Assembly: GCF_900108565.1 (NCBI RefSeq)
Contig: NZ_LT629971.1
Span: 1,488,001 to 1,552,000 of the forward strand
Source of the DNA: Mycolicibacterium rutilum
GTDB lineage: Bacteria; Actinomycetota; Actinomycetes; Mycobacteriales; Mycobacteriaceae
DNA length: 64,000 nt
Reading direction: 5' to 3'
In this document: positions 33,372 through 41,567 of the stretch, piece after piece
Numbering within the stretch: the stretch's first letter is position 1
Layout: every line of letters begins with the position of its first letter
Program-made: the position numbers and the translations under genes
Notes under the pieces: model-generated
The model's database searches: none
What the model saw: only the letters and a program-made list of their open reading frames with translations
What the model was told of the DNA's origin: nothing

Positions 33372-33392
33372 CCGCGAGGGCAAGATGGACCC

Positions 33393-35189
33393 GTGAAGTC
33401 CCTTCTGCTGTCCCGGCGCGACCTCGATTTCCTGCTCTACGAATGGTTGCGGGTCGACGAACTCGCCCAGCGTGACCGGTTCAGCGAGCACTCGCGCGAC
33501 ACCTACAACGCGGTGCTGGACCTCTGCGAGCAGTTGGCGACGCGGTACTTCGCCACGCACAACCAGAAGAGCGACGCCAACGAGCCCACGTTCGACGGCG
33601 AGAAGGTCACCGTCATCCCCGAGGTGAAGGAGGCGTGGGACGCGTTCGCGCAGGCCGACCTGATCGCGATGTCGATGGACGAGCGACTCGGCGGCGCCCA
33701 GCTGCCCGCCGCCGTCGCGCAGGCCGCGTTCGCCTGGTTCTCGGCGGCCAACGTCAGCACGACCGGCTACCTGATGCTGACCATGGCCAACGCCAACCTG
33801 CTGTCCCGGTTCGGCACCGACGAGCAGATCAACGCGTTCCTCAAACCGATGCTGGCCGGGCGCTTCTCGGGCACCATGGCGCTGTCCGAGACGCAGGCGG
33901 GTTCCTCGCTGGCCGACATCACCACCCGCGCCGAACCGCAGGAGGACGGCAGCTACCGACTGTTCGGCTCGAAGATGTGGATCTCGGGCGCCGAACACGA
34001 GATGACCGACAACATCGTGAACCTGGTGTTGGCGAAGATCCCCGGCGGGCCGGCGGGAACCAAGGGCATCTCGCTGTTCATCGTGCCCAAGTACGTGCTC
34101 GACGACGACGGCGGCGTCGGCGAGCGCAACGACATCGTGCTGGCCGGGCTCAACCACAAGATGGGCCAGCGCGGCATCACCAACACGGTCCTGGGCCTCG
34201 GCGAAGGTGCCTACACCCCGGGCGGAAAGGCCGGCGCGGTCGGTCATCTGGTGGGTGAACCGCACCGCGGCATCGCCTACATGTTCACGATGATGAACGA
34301 GGCGCGGCTGGGCGTCGGCATGGGCGCGGTCTCGCTCGGCTACACCGGCTACCTCAAGTCGGTGAAGTACGCCCGCGAACGTCCCCAGGGCCGGCTGGTG
34401 AGCGCGAAGGATCCCGCCGCCCCGCAGATCCCGATCATCGAGCACGCCGACGTCAAGCGGATGTTGTTGGCGCAGAAGGCGTATGTCGAAGGCGGGCTCG
34501 CGCTGCTGCTGTACTGCGGCAAGCTGGTCGATCTGCAGGAGACCGCGCAGTCCGACGAGGAGCGCGACACCGCGACGCTGCTGCTCGACATGCTGACCCC
34601 GGTCGGCAAGAGCTGGCCGTCGCAGTGGTGCCTGGCGGCCAACGACCTCGCCATCCAGGTGCACGGCGGCTACGGCTACACCCGCGAGTACGACGTCGAG
34701 CAGCACTACCGCGACAACCGGCTCAACCCGATCCACGAAGGCACACACGGCATCCAGAGCCTCGACCTGCTGGGCCGCAAGGTGCCGGCGCGCGGCGGGG
34801 CCGGCCTGGCGGCGCTCGGCACCGCGATCGGCGGCACGGTCGCGGACGCCGCCGCGCTCGGCGGCGAGATCGCCGGACAGGCAGCCCAACTCGACGCGGC
34901 GTGGCAGCGGCTGGTGAGCGTCACCGCCGAGATGTTCGCGCCCGGCGACGTCGAGGCCGCGATGGCCAACAGCGCGGTCTACCTCGAGGCGTTCGGCCAC
35001 ATCGTCGTCGCCTGGGTGTGGCTGCAGCAGGCGCTCGCGGCGCACGGCCGCACCGGCGACTTCTACGACGGCAAACGGCAGGCGGCGCAGTACTTCTTCC
35101 GGTACGAGTTGCCGAAGACGGCCCCGCAACTGGACCTGCTGGCCAGCCTGGACCGCACCACGCTCGACATGCAGGACAGCTGGTTCTGA
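33393..35189 (+). CDS. long acyl-CoA dehydrogenase (~600-residue type)
   Basis: A 598-residue enzyme of the large bacterial acyl-CoA dehydrogenase group with an N-terminal cap and a C-terminal extra helical domain (after ~450). Motifs include ALSETQAGSSLADITTRAEP (~165), YRLFGSKMWISGAEHEMTDN (~187), IQVHGGYGYTREYDVEQHYRD (~420-440) and IHEGTHGIQSLDLLGRK (~450), where Glu is the likely catalytic base. GTG start at 33393. In M. tuberculosis I recall PE3/PPE2 genes in this interval; this gene takes the place here. Confidence 0.88.
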   Translation: MKSLLLSRRDLDFLLYEWLRVDELAQRDRFSEHSRDTYNAVLDLCEQLATRYFATHNQKSDANEPTFDGEKVTVIPEVKEAWDAFAQADLIAMSMDERLGGAQLPAAVAQAAFAWFSAANVSTTGYLMLTMANANLLSRFGTDEQINAFLKPMLAGRFSGTMALSETQAGSSLADITTRAEPQEDGSYRLFGSKMWISGAEHEMTDNIVNLVLAKIPGGPAGTKGISLFIVPKYVLDDDGGVGERNDIVLAGLNHKMGQRGITNTVLGLGEGAYTPGGKAGAVGHLVGEPHRGIAYMFTMMNEARLGVGMGAVSLGYTGYLKSVKYARERPQGRLVSAKDPAAPQIPIIEHADVKRMLLAQKAYVEGGLALLLYCGKLVDLQETAQSDEERDTATLLLDMLTPVGKSWPSQWCLAANDLAIQVHGGYGYTREYDVEQHYRDNRLNPIHEGTHGIQSLDLLGRKVPARGGAGLAALGTAIGGTVADAAALGGEIAGQAAQLDAAWQRLVSVTAEMFAPGDVEAAMANSAVYLEAFGHIVVAWVWLQQALAAHGRTGDFYDGKRQAAQYFFRYELPKTAPQLDLLASLDRTTLDMQDSWF

Positions 35190-35194
35190 GGACG

Positions 35195-36298
35195 TCAGAA
35201 GCGGATCACCTGACGCACCGCCTTGCCGTCGGCGAGTTGGTCCATGCCGTCGTTGATCTCGTCGAGTGTGATGGTCGATGACACCAGCGACTCGACCGGC
35301 AGCCGCCCGGCCCGCCACAGGTCGACGAAGTGCGGGATGTCGCGCGCCGGTACCGCCGACCCGAGGTAGCTGCCGATCAGGGAACGGCCTTCGGCGACAA
35401 AACCCAACGGCGACAACGTCACCCGCGCATCGGGGCGCGGTAGGCCGACCGAGACGGTGCGGCCACCGGGAGCGGTGAGCTCGACGGCGGTCTCGAGCGC
35501 GGCGGGATGCCCGGCCGCCTCGATCACCACCGCGGCCTTCAGCCCGAGCTCGCGCGCCTGCTCGGGGGTGTAGACCTCGTCGGCGCCGTATTGTGCCGCC
35601 CGGTCGAGCTTGTCGGGCACCTGGTCGACGCCGATGACGCGGATGTCCTCGGCCGCCAGCGCGGTCAGCACCGCCGCCATGCCGACACCGCCGAGGCCGA
35701 CCACGGCGACCGTCGTACCGGGCTGCGGGCGGCCCGCATTGATCACCGCACCGCCGCCGGTCAGCACCGCGCAGCCGAGCAGCGACGCCACGACCGCGGG
35801 CACGTCGTCGGGCACCGGCACCACCGAACGGCGGTCGGCGACGGCGTGGGTGGCGAACCCCGAGACGCCGAGGTGGTGATGAACCGGCGCGCCGTCGCGC
35901 GACAGGCGGCGTTCACCGGTCATCAGCGTGCCTGCCGCGTTGGCCGCGCTGCCCGGTTCGCAGGGGGTCAGCCCCTCGGTGGCGCAGGCCGCGCAGGCGC
36001 CGCATCGCGGCAGGAACGTCATCACGACGCGGGTGCCCGCCGGTAGGTCCGAACCGCCGGGCCCGACCTCCTCCACGACACCGGCCGCCTCGTGGCCGAG
36101 CAGCATCGGCACCGGCCGCACCCGGTTGCCGTCGACCACCGACAGATCCGAGTGACACAACCCGGCGGCCTCGATCCGCACCAGCAGCTCGCCGGCGCCG
36201 GGCGGGGCCAGGTCCAGCTCACCGACCGACAGCGGTCTCGACTCGGCATACGGCCGGGCACGGCCGATCTCCTCCAACACGGCGCCGCGGATCCTCAT
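35195..36298 (-). CDS. zinc-dependent alcohol dehydrogenase (AdhE1/Rv0162c-like)
   Basis: A 367-residue class III-like MDR dehydrogenase. Catalytic zinc ligands are Cys in GLCHSD (~47) and His in GHEAAGVVEEVG (~68). Structural-zinc cysteines are in CGACAACATEGLTPC (~97-111). The Rossmann motif VVGLGGVGMAAVLTA (~197) is followed by GVDQVPDKL, whose acidic residue predicts NAD use. It is divergent from the thioesterase gene; 35 bases separate their starts. Likely oxidises alcohols or hydroxymethyl adducts. Confidence 0.9.
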   Translation of the reverse strand: MRIRGAVLEEIGRARPYAESRPLSVGELDLAPPGAGELLVRIEAAGLCHSDLSVVDGNRVRPVPMLLGHEAAGVVEEVGPGGSDLPAGTRVVMTFLPRCGACAACATEGLTPCEPGSAANAAGTLMTGERRLSRDGAPVHHHLGVSGFATHAVADRRSVVPVPDDVPAVVASLLGCAVLTGGGAVINAGRPQPGTTVAVVGLGGVGMAAVLTALAAEDIRVIGVDQVPDKLDRAAQYGADEVYTPEQARELGLKAAVVIEAAGHPAALETAVELTAPGGRTVSVGLPRPDARVTLSPLGFVAEGRSLIGSYLGSAVPARDIPHFVDLWRAGRLPVESLVSSTITLDEINDGMDQLADGKAVRQVIRF

Positions 36299-36333
36299 GA
36301 CCTCCAGCTTGCCCGCACTGGAAGACTGCTGCC

Positions 36334-36762
36334 ATGGCCGAGCCCGAACCGACCCGCACGGACTTCCCGGTGCACTGGCCGGTCACCACCCGGTGGGCCG
36401 ACAACGACATGTTCGGTCACCTCAACAACGCGGTGTACTACGCGCTGTTCGACACCGCGATCAACGGCTGGATCAACACCACCGCCGGCGTCGACCCGCT
36501 GAGCGCTCCGTGGCTGGGGGTCGTCGCGGAATCGGGCTGCCGTTACCTGGCCGAACTGCGGTTCCCGCAACCACTTTCGGTCGGCCTGGCGGTGGTTCGG
36601 CTGGGCAACAGCAGCGTGACCTACCGGCTGGGGCTGTGGGCGCAGGACGGTCCGGTCGCCGCGGTCGGGCACTGGGTGCACGTGTACGTCGACCGGGTCG
36701 ACCGCCGGCCCGTGCCGGTCCCCGGACAGATCCGCGCCCTGCTGGAGACGGCGCGCGATTGA
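36334..36762 (+). CDS. acyl-CoA thioesterase, hotdog fold (Rv0163-like)
   Basis: A 142-residue 4HBT-type thioesterase. RWADNDMFGHLNNAVYYALF (~20-39) contains the catalytic Asp of the 4-hydroxybenzoyl-CoA thioesterase group. It hydrolyses acyl-CoA thioesters, substrate unknown. It is followed 19 bases later by the TB18.5-like gene on the same strand. Confidence 0.88.
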   Translation: MAEPEPTRTDFPVHWPVTTRWADNDMFGHLNNAVYYALFDTAINGWINTTAGVDPLSAPWLGVVAESGCRYLAELRFPQPLSVGLAVVRLGNSSVTYRLGLWAQDGPVAAVGHWVHVYVDRVDRRPVPVPGQIRALLETARD

Positions 36763-36781
36763 GTGTCGATATGCTCGTGCG

Positions 36782-37222
36782 ATGCCGCTCGTGAGCAAGA
36801 CCGTCGAGGTGGCGGCCTCCGCCGAAGCGATCATGGGGATCGTCGCCGATTTCGAGTCGTACCCGCAGTGGAACGAGGAGATCAAGGGGTGCTGGGTGCT
36901 GGCCCGCTACCACGACGGCCGCCCCAGCCAACTGCGTCTCGACGTCGTCGTGCAGGGGCAGTCCGGGACCTTCATCACCGCGGTCTACTACCCGGGTGAG
37001 AACCAGATCTACACCGTGCTGCAGCAGGGCGACCACTTCGACAAGCAGGAGCAGAAGTTCTCGGTGGTGCCGATGGGCCCGACCTCGCTGCTGACCGTCG
37101 ACCTCGACGTCGAGACCAAGCTGCCGATCCCCAAGCCGATGGTGAAGAAGGCGATCGGCGACACGCTGGACTATCTGGCCGACAACCTCAAGGCCCGCGC
37201 AGAACAACTAGCCGCGACCTAA
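36782..37222 (+). CDS. SRPBCC-family protein (TB18.5/Rv0164-like)
   Basis: A 146-residue START/Bet v1-like polyketide-cyclase fold protein: VAASAEAIMGIVADFESYPQW at the N-terminus, the typical hydrophobic-ligand cavity fold, and a long C-terminal helix. Probably binds a lipid or hydrophobic ligand; the M. tuberculosis homolog is a known small antigen. Convergent with mce1R with a 4-base stop overlap. Confidence 0.88.
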   Translation: MPLVSKTVEVAASAEAIMGIVADFESYPQWNEEIKGCWVLARYHDGRPSQLRLDVVVQGQSGTFITAVYYPGENQIYTVLQQGDHFDKQEQKFSVVPMGPTSLLTVDLDVETKLPIPKPMVKKAIGDTLDYLADNLKARAEQLAAT

Positions 37223-37911
37223 CTCCACAGCCCCGCTTCGTCGAGCCGGGCGAGCAGCCGCCGCGCGCCGTCGGTGAACTCGTCGGCGGTCAGGCGCACC
37301 ACCGTGTCGGTGTCGCGGGCCCGAAGCGCGGCGGTCAGCTCCCGGTGCCCGGCGACGGTCGACGCGCCCCACTGCGGGTCGCCTGCATAGAGCTGTCCGG
37401 GCAGATAGCGCGCGACGTGCAACAGGAACCAGGCCAGTTTGATCCGGCCGGTCGACCGGTTGAACGCGCGGTGGAACGCGAACTCGGCGGCCGAGATGTC
37501 CTCTGTCGCGTGCCGCGCCACCGCGGCCGCCAACTCGTCGTTGAGCTGGTCCAGTTCGTCGATCTCGGCGTCGGTGATCCGCGCCGTCGCGGTCGCGGCC
37601 AACTCCTTGGCGATGGTGGCCTGCAGCCAGAAGATGTCCCCGACGTCGGTGCGGGTCAGCGGGACCACGACGTGGCCGCGGTGCGGTTCGAGCTGCACCA
37701 TGCCTTCGCCGCGCAGCGTGCGCAGCGCCTCGCGCACCGGCGTGATGCTGACCCCGAGCGCGGCCGCGGTCTCGTCGAGCCGGATGAAGGTGCCCGGCCG
37801 CAGCGCGCCGGTCACGATGTCTACGCGCAGCCGCGCCGCGACCTCATCGGAGAGCTGTTCGCGCCGGACTCCGCGCCGCGTTCTGCGCGGGGTTGCGGTG
37901 GGCGCGTTCAC
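37219..37911 (-). CDS. mce1R: GntR-family repressor Mce1R
   Basis: A 230-residue FadR-subfamily regulator: an N-terminal winged helix (~15-80; LDETAAALGVSITPVREALR) and an all-helical FCD ligand domain with candidate metal-binding histidines. It matches my memory of Rv0165c, the repressor of mce1. GTG 37911 (MNAPTATPRRTRRG) is preferred over ATG 37974 because AAAGGACCGGAGAG precedes it and it matches the start of the M. tuberculosis protein. It is divergent from fadD5 with a palindrome in between. Confidence 0.92.
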   Translation of the reverse strand: MNAPTATPRRTRRGVRREQLSDEVAARLRVDIVTGALRPGTFIRLDETAAALGVSITPVREALRTLRGEGMVQLEPHRGHVVVPLTRTDVGDIFWLQATIAKELAATATARITDAEIDELDQLNDELAAAVARHATEDISAAEFAFHRAFNRSTGRIKLAWFLLHVARYLPGQLYAGDPQWGASTVAGHRELTAALRARDTDTVVRLTADEFTDGARRLLARLDEAGLWS

Positions 37912-37994
37912 GGTGCTCTCCGGTCCTTTCTCCAGCGCGGTGACGAAAGCTTGTCGCCGAACCGCCGAGGCCATAGTGTGACCGGGGCGACACC

Positions 37995-38010
37995 ATATTT
38001 GATCAAATAT
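37995..38010. promoter_or_regulatory. candidate Mce1R operator
   Basis: ATATTTGATCAAATAT is a perfect 16-bp palindrome in the short region between mce1R and fadD5, 18 bases before the fadD5 start. Its AT-richness stands out in this ~68% GC DNA. GntR/FadR-type proteins bind such TG-ATCA-CA-like palindromes, so binding by Mce1R is a reasonable inference. Confidence 0.6.
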
Positions 38011-38028
38011 CAGCGACCCGCAACCCAG

Positions 38029-39684
38029 ATGGAGCACTCGCCGTTGCTTGAGCCGGACCTCACCGCACAGCCCTATCTCGCTCGCAGGCAGAACTGGACC
38101 AACCAACTCGCCCGCCACGCGCTCATGCAGCCGCAGGCCACGGCGCTGCGCTTCCTCGGCCGCACCACCACCTGGCGCGAACTCGACCGGCGGGTCGGTG
38201 CCCTGGCCGGCGCGCTGAGCAGGCGCGGCGTCGGGTTCGGCGACCGGGTGCTGATCCTGATGCTGAACCGGACCGAGTTCATCGAGTCCGTCCTGGCGGT
38301 CAACAAGCTCGGGGCGATCGCGGTCCCGGTGAACTTCCGGATGACACCCCCGGAGATCGCGTTCCTGGTCAGCGACTGCCAGGCGCGGGTGGTGATCACC
38401 GAGGCGGTGCTGGCCGGTGTCGCCACCGCGGTGCGCGGCCTCGATCCGACGTTGACGACGGTGATCATCGCCGGCGGCCCGACCGAGGAGGGCGTCGAGG
38501 GCTACGACGACCTGATCGCCGAGACCGGCGACGAGCCGCAGATTCCCGACATCCCGAACGACTCGCCGGCGCTGATCATGTACACGTCGGGCACCACCGG
38601 CCGGCCCAAGGGTGCGGTGCTCACCCACACCAACATCGCCGGGCAGGCGCTGACCTTCCTGTTCACCAACGGCGCCGACATCAACAGCGACGTCGGCTTC
38701 ATCGGGGTGCCGCTGTTCCACATCGCCGGCATCGGCAACATGATCCCGGGCCTGCTGCTCGGCCGGCCCACCGTGCTCTACCCGCTGGGCGCCTTCGATC
38801 CCGACGAGCTGCTCGACGTGCTGGCGGCCGAGCAGGTCACCGGGATCTTTCTGGTGCCCGCGCAGTGGCAGGCGGTGTGCGCCGCCCAGCAGGCGCGCCC
38901 GCGCGAGCTCAAGCTGCGGACGCTGTCCTGGGGTGCCGCCCCGGCGTCGGACACCCTGCTGCGGCAGATGGCTGAGACCTTCCCCGGCAGCCAGATCCTG
39001 GCCGCGTTCGGCCAGACCGAGATGTCGCCGGTGACCTGCATGCTGCTCGGCGAGGACGCGATCAGGAAGCTCGGCTCGGTCGGCAAGGTGATCCCGACCG
39101 TCGCCGCACGGGTCGTCGACGAGGACATGAACGACGTCCCCGTCGGCGAGGTCGGCGAGATCGTCTACCGCGCACCCACGCTGATGGCCGGCTACTGGAA
39201 CAACCCGAAGGCCACCGCCGAGGCGTTCGCGGGCGGCTGGTTCCACTCCGGCGACCTGGTCCGCCAGGACGAGGAGGGCTACGTCTGGGTCGTCGACCGC
39301 AAGAAGGACATGATCATCTCCGGCGGCGAGAACATCTACTGCGCCGAGGTGGAGAACGCGCTCGCCGCGCACCCGGCCATCGCGGAGGTCGCGGTGATCG
39401 GTCGGCCCGACCAGAAGTGGGGCGAGGTCCCGGTCGCGGTCGTCGCGCTGGGGGCCGGCGGTCAAACGGATCTTGACCTGCGTGATCTTGACGGTTTCCT
39501 CACCGAGCGGCTGGCCCGGTACAAGCACCCCAAGGCGCTCGAGGTGGTCGAGGCGCTGCCGCGCAACCCGGCCGGCAAAGTCCTCAAAACCGAACTCCGG
39601 GCACGTTTCGGCGGCCAGAAACCGGTTGACGTCGGCGAAAGTTCCGCTGCGCCAACGGTTTCAACTGCGGCACAGGACAATTGA
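38029..39684 (+). CDS. fadD5: fatty-acid-CoA ligase FadD5
   Basis: A 551-residue acyl-CoA synthetase of the ANL superfamily. The ATP-binding P-loop is YTSGTTGRPKGAVLTHTN (~184-201), A5-like AFGQTEMSPVT (~325) and the A8 hinge region GDLVRQDEEGYVWVVDRKKD (~410-428). The C-terminal catalytic Lys is in PRNPAGKVLKTEL (~510-522). It activates a fatty acid (possibly released from imported lipid) to CoA thioester. First structural gene of the mce1 locus, repressed by Mce1R by analogy. Confidence 0.93.
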   Translation: MEHSPLLEPDLTAQPYLARRQNWTNQLARHALMQPQATALRFLGRTTTWRELDRRVGALAGALSRRGVGFGDRVLILMLNRTEFIESVLAVNKLGAIAVPVNFRMTPPEIAFLVSDCQARVVITEAVLAGVATAVRGLDPTLTTVIIAGGPTEEGVEGYDDLIAETGDEPQIPDIPNDSPALIMYTSGTTGRPKGAVLTHTNIAGQALTFLFTNGADINSDVGFIGVPLFHIAGIGNMIPGLLLGRPTVLYPLGAFDPDELLDVLAAEQVTGIFLVPAQWQAVCAAQQARPRELKLRTLSWGAAPASDTLLRQMAETFPGSQILAAFGQTEMSPVTCMLLGEDAIRKLGSVGKVIPTVAARVVDEDMNDVPVGEVGEIVYRAPTLMAGYWNNPKATAEAFAGGWFHSGDLVRQDEEGYVWVVDRKKDMIISGGENIYCAEVENALAAHPAIAEVAVIGRPDQKWGEVPVAVVALGAGGQTDLDLRDLDGFLTERLARYKHPKALEVVEALPRNPAGKVLKTELRARFGGQKPVDVGESSAAPTVSTAAQDN

Positions 39685-39837
39685 GGGGCGGGGCCGAGTT
39701 TGCTAACGGTTACGTGCACAATCCGACGGATGCCCTGCACGCACAGAACAGCATCGGGTACATTCCTGTGGTCCGTCTTACTACCCACCGGTAGGGAGAC
39801 GGTGATCACAACTGCAAGGTCGGGGCAAGGAGGGGTC

Positions 39838-39900
39838 GTGCGACAGGGGCTGCCGTTGAATCGCGACAGTCGCCGTTGCGCCGCGGGAGCACACTGGTGA
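39838..39900 (+). CDS. 20-residue leader ORF coupled to yrbE1A
   Basis: The ORF runs GTG...TGG-TGA and encodes MRQGLPLNRDSRRCAAGAHW. AAGGAGG at 39827-39833 is a near-perfect Shine-Dalgarno with a 4-base spacer. The stop TGA overlaps the yrbE1A start as GTGA, so translation of this peptide would couple into the permease. It lies in the 212-base gap after fadD5. That gap otherwise shows only a possible -10-like TACATT near 39758 and the basic composition of a UTR. Confidence 0.55.
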   Translation: MRQGLPLNRDSRRCAAGAHW

Positions 39901-40694
39901 CGGCGTCGACCGGCGTGACCGGTTACGTACGCGACCAGGTCCGGCCGGGCCTAGAGGCGGTCGGCGGGTTCGTGCGCATGTGCGTGCTCGTCGGCAAAGC
40001 GCTGTTCAAACCCCCGTTTCAATGGCGCGAGTTCATCCTGCAGAGCTGGTTCTTGATGCGGGTGGCGTTCCTGCCGACGCTGGCGGTGTCGATCCCGCTG
40101 ACCGTGCTGCTGATCTTCACGCTGAACATCCTGCTCGCGGAGTTCGGTGCCGCCGACGTGTCCGGTGCCGGCGCCGCGATCGGCGCCGTGACCCAGCTCG
40201 GACCGTTGGTGACCGTGCTCGTCGTCGCCGGCGCGGGCTCCACCGCGATCTGCGCCGACCTGGGCGCCCGCACCATCCGCGAGGAGATCGACGCGCTCGA
40301 GGTCCTCGGCATCGACCCGATCCACCGGCTGGTGGTGCCCCGCGTGGTCGCCTCCACCTTCGTCGCCGTGCTGCTCAACGGCGCGGTCATCACCGTCGGC
40401 CTGGTCGGCGGCTTCATCTTCGGTGTGTATCTGCAGAACGTCTCCGCGGGCGCCTACGTCTCCACGCTCACCCTCATCACCGGGCTGCCCGAGGTGATCA
40501 TCTCGATCATCAAGGCGGGCACGTTCGGGTTGATCGCCGGTCTGGTCGGCTGCTACCGCGGGCTGACCGTGGCCGGCGGCGCGAAGGGCGTGGGCACCGC
40601 CGTCAACGAGACCCTGGTGCTCTGCGTCATCGCGCTGTTCGCGGTCAACGTGGTGCTCACGACGATCGGTGTCCGATTCGGAACGGGGAGCTGA
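39897..40694 (+). CDS. yrbE1A: MCE-system permease YrbE1A (MlaE family)
   Basis: A 265-residue integral membrane permease with five or six helices and the EEIDALEVLGIDPIHRLVVP loop (~130-150) that contacts the ATPase in MlaE-type ABC importers. Nearly identical in layout to Rv0167. GTG 39897 (MTASTGVTGYVRDQ) matches the family start; in-frame ATG-like codons upstream are not supported. With YrbE1B it forms the membrane channel for lipid uptake by the Mce1 complex. Confidence 0.93.
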   Translation: MTASTGVTGYVRDQVRPGLEAVGGFVRMCVLVGKALFKPPFQWREFILQSWFLMRVAFLPTLAVSIPLTVLLIFTLNILLAEFGAADVSGAGAAIGAVTQLGPLVTVLVVAGAGSTAICADLGARTIREEIDALEVLGIDPIHRLVVPRVVASTFVAVLLNGAVITVGLVGGFIFGVYLQNVSAGAYVSTLTLITGLPEVIISIIKAGTFGLIAGLVGCYRGLTVAGGAKGVGTAVNETLVLCVIALFAVNVVLTTIGVRFGTGS

Positions 40695-40695
40695 C

Positions 40696-41565
40696 GTGTC
40701 GACGACAACGGTCCTGCGTTCTCGGTTTCCGCGGGGGTTCTCCCGCGTACAGAACCTCGCCAGTTCACCGGCCCGGTTCCTCGACAGCGTCGGGCACGTC
40801 GCGTGGTTCGTCGTCACCGCGATCGGGTCGATCGGTCACGCGCTGCGGTACTACCGCAAGGAGACGCTGCGCCTGATCGCCGAGATCGGCATGGGCACCG
40901 GCGCGATGGCGGTGATCGGCGGCACGGTCGCGATCGTCGGGTTCGTGACGCTGTCGGGTTCGTCGCTGGTCGCGATCCAGGGCTTCGCGTCGCTGGGCAA
41001 CATCGGCGTCGAGGCGTTCACCGGCTTCTTCGCCGCACTGATCAACGTGCGCATCGCCGCCCCGGTCGTCGCGGGCCAGGCGCTGGCGGCCACCGTCGGC
41101 GCCGGCGCCACCGCCGAACTCGGCGCCATGCGCATCAGCGAGGAGATCGACGCCCTCGAGGTGATGGGCATCAAGTCGATCTCGTACCTGGTGTCGACGC
41201 GCATCATGGCCGGCTTCATCGTGATCATCCCGCTGTATGCGATGGCGATCATCATGAGCTTCCTGTCCGCTCAGGTCACCACGACGTTCTTCTACGGCCA
41301 GTCCATCGGCACCTACGAGCACTACTTCCGCACGTTCCTGCGTCCCGACGACGTGTTTTGGTCGTTCATCCAGGCCGTGATCATCTCGGTCATCGTGATG
41401 CTCAACCATTGCTACTACGGGTACTTCGCCAGCGGCGGCCCGGTCGGCGTGGGAGAGGCGGTGGGCCGCTCGATGCGCGCCTCGCTGGTCGCGATCGTCT
41501 GTGTCGTCCTGTTCGCATCGTTGGCGCTCTACGGCGTCGACCCGAACTTCAACCTGACGGTGTAG
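40696..41565 (+). CDS. yrbE1B: MCE-system permease YrbE1B (MlaE family)
   Basis: A 289-residue partner permease with about five helices and the matching EEIDALEVMGIKSISYLVST loop (~153-172). GGGAG precedes GTG 40696, one base after the yrbE1A stop. It is homologous to Rv0168. The trailing residues (GVDPNFNLTV) are typical of the YrbEB subfamily. Confidence 0.93.
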   Translation: MSTTTVLRSRFPRGFSRVQNLASSPARFLDSVGHVAWFVVTAIGSIGHALRYYRKETLRLIAEIGMGTGAMAVIGGTVAIVGFVTLSGSSLVAIQGFASLGNIGVEAFTGFFAALINVRIAAPVVAGQALAATVGAGATAELGAMRISEEIDALEVMGIKSISYLVSTRIMAGFIVIIPLYAMAIIMSFLSAQVTTTFFYGQSIGTYEHYFRTFLRPDDVFWSFIQAVIISVIVMLNHCYYGYFASGGPVGVGEAVGRSMRASLVAIVCVVLFASLALYGVDPNFNLTV

Positions 41566-41567
41566 CG

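Noticed and set aside
37219..39528. 769-codon minus-strand frame including mce1R
   Set aside because: Only the last 230 codons are the GntR gene; the rest is antisense to fadD5.
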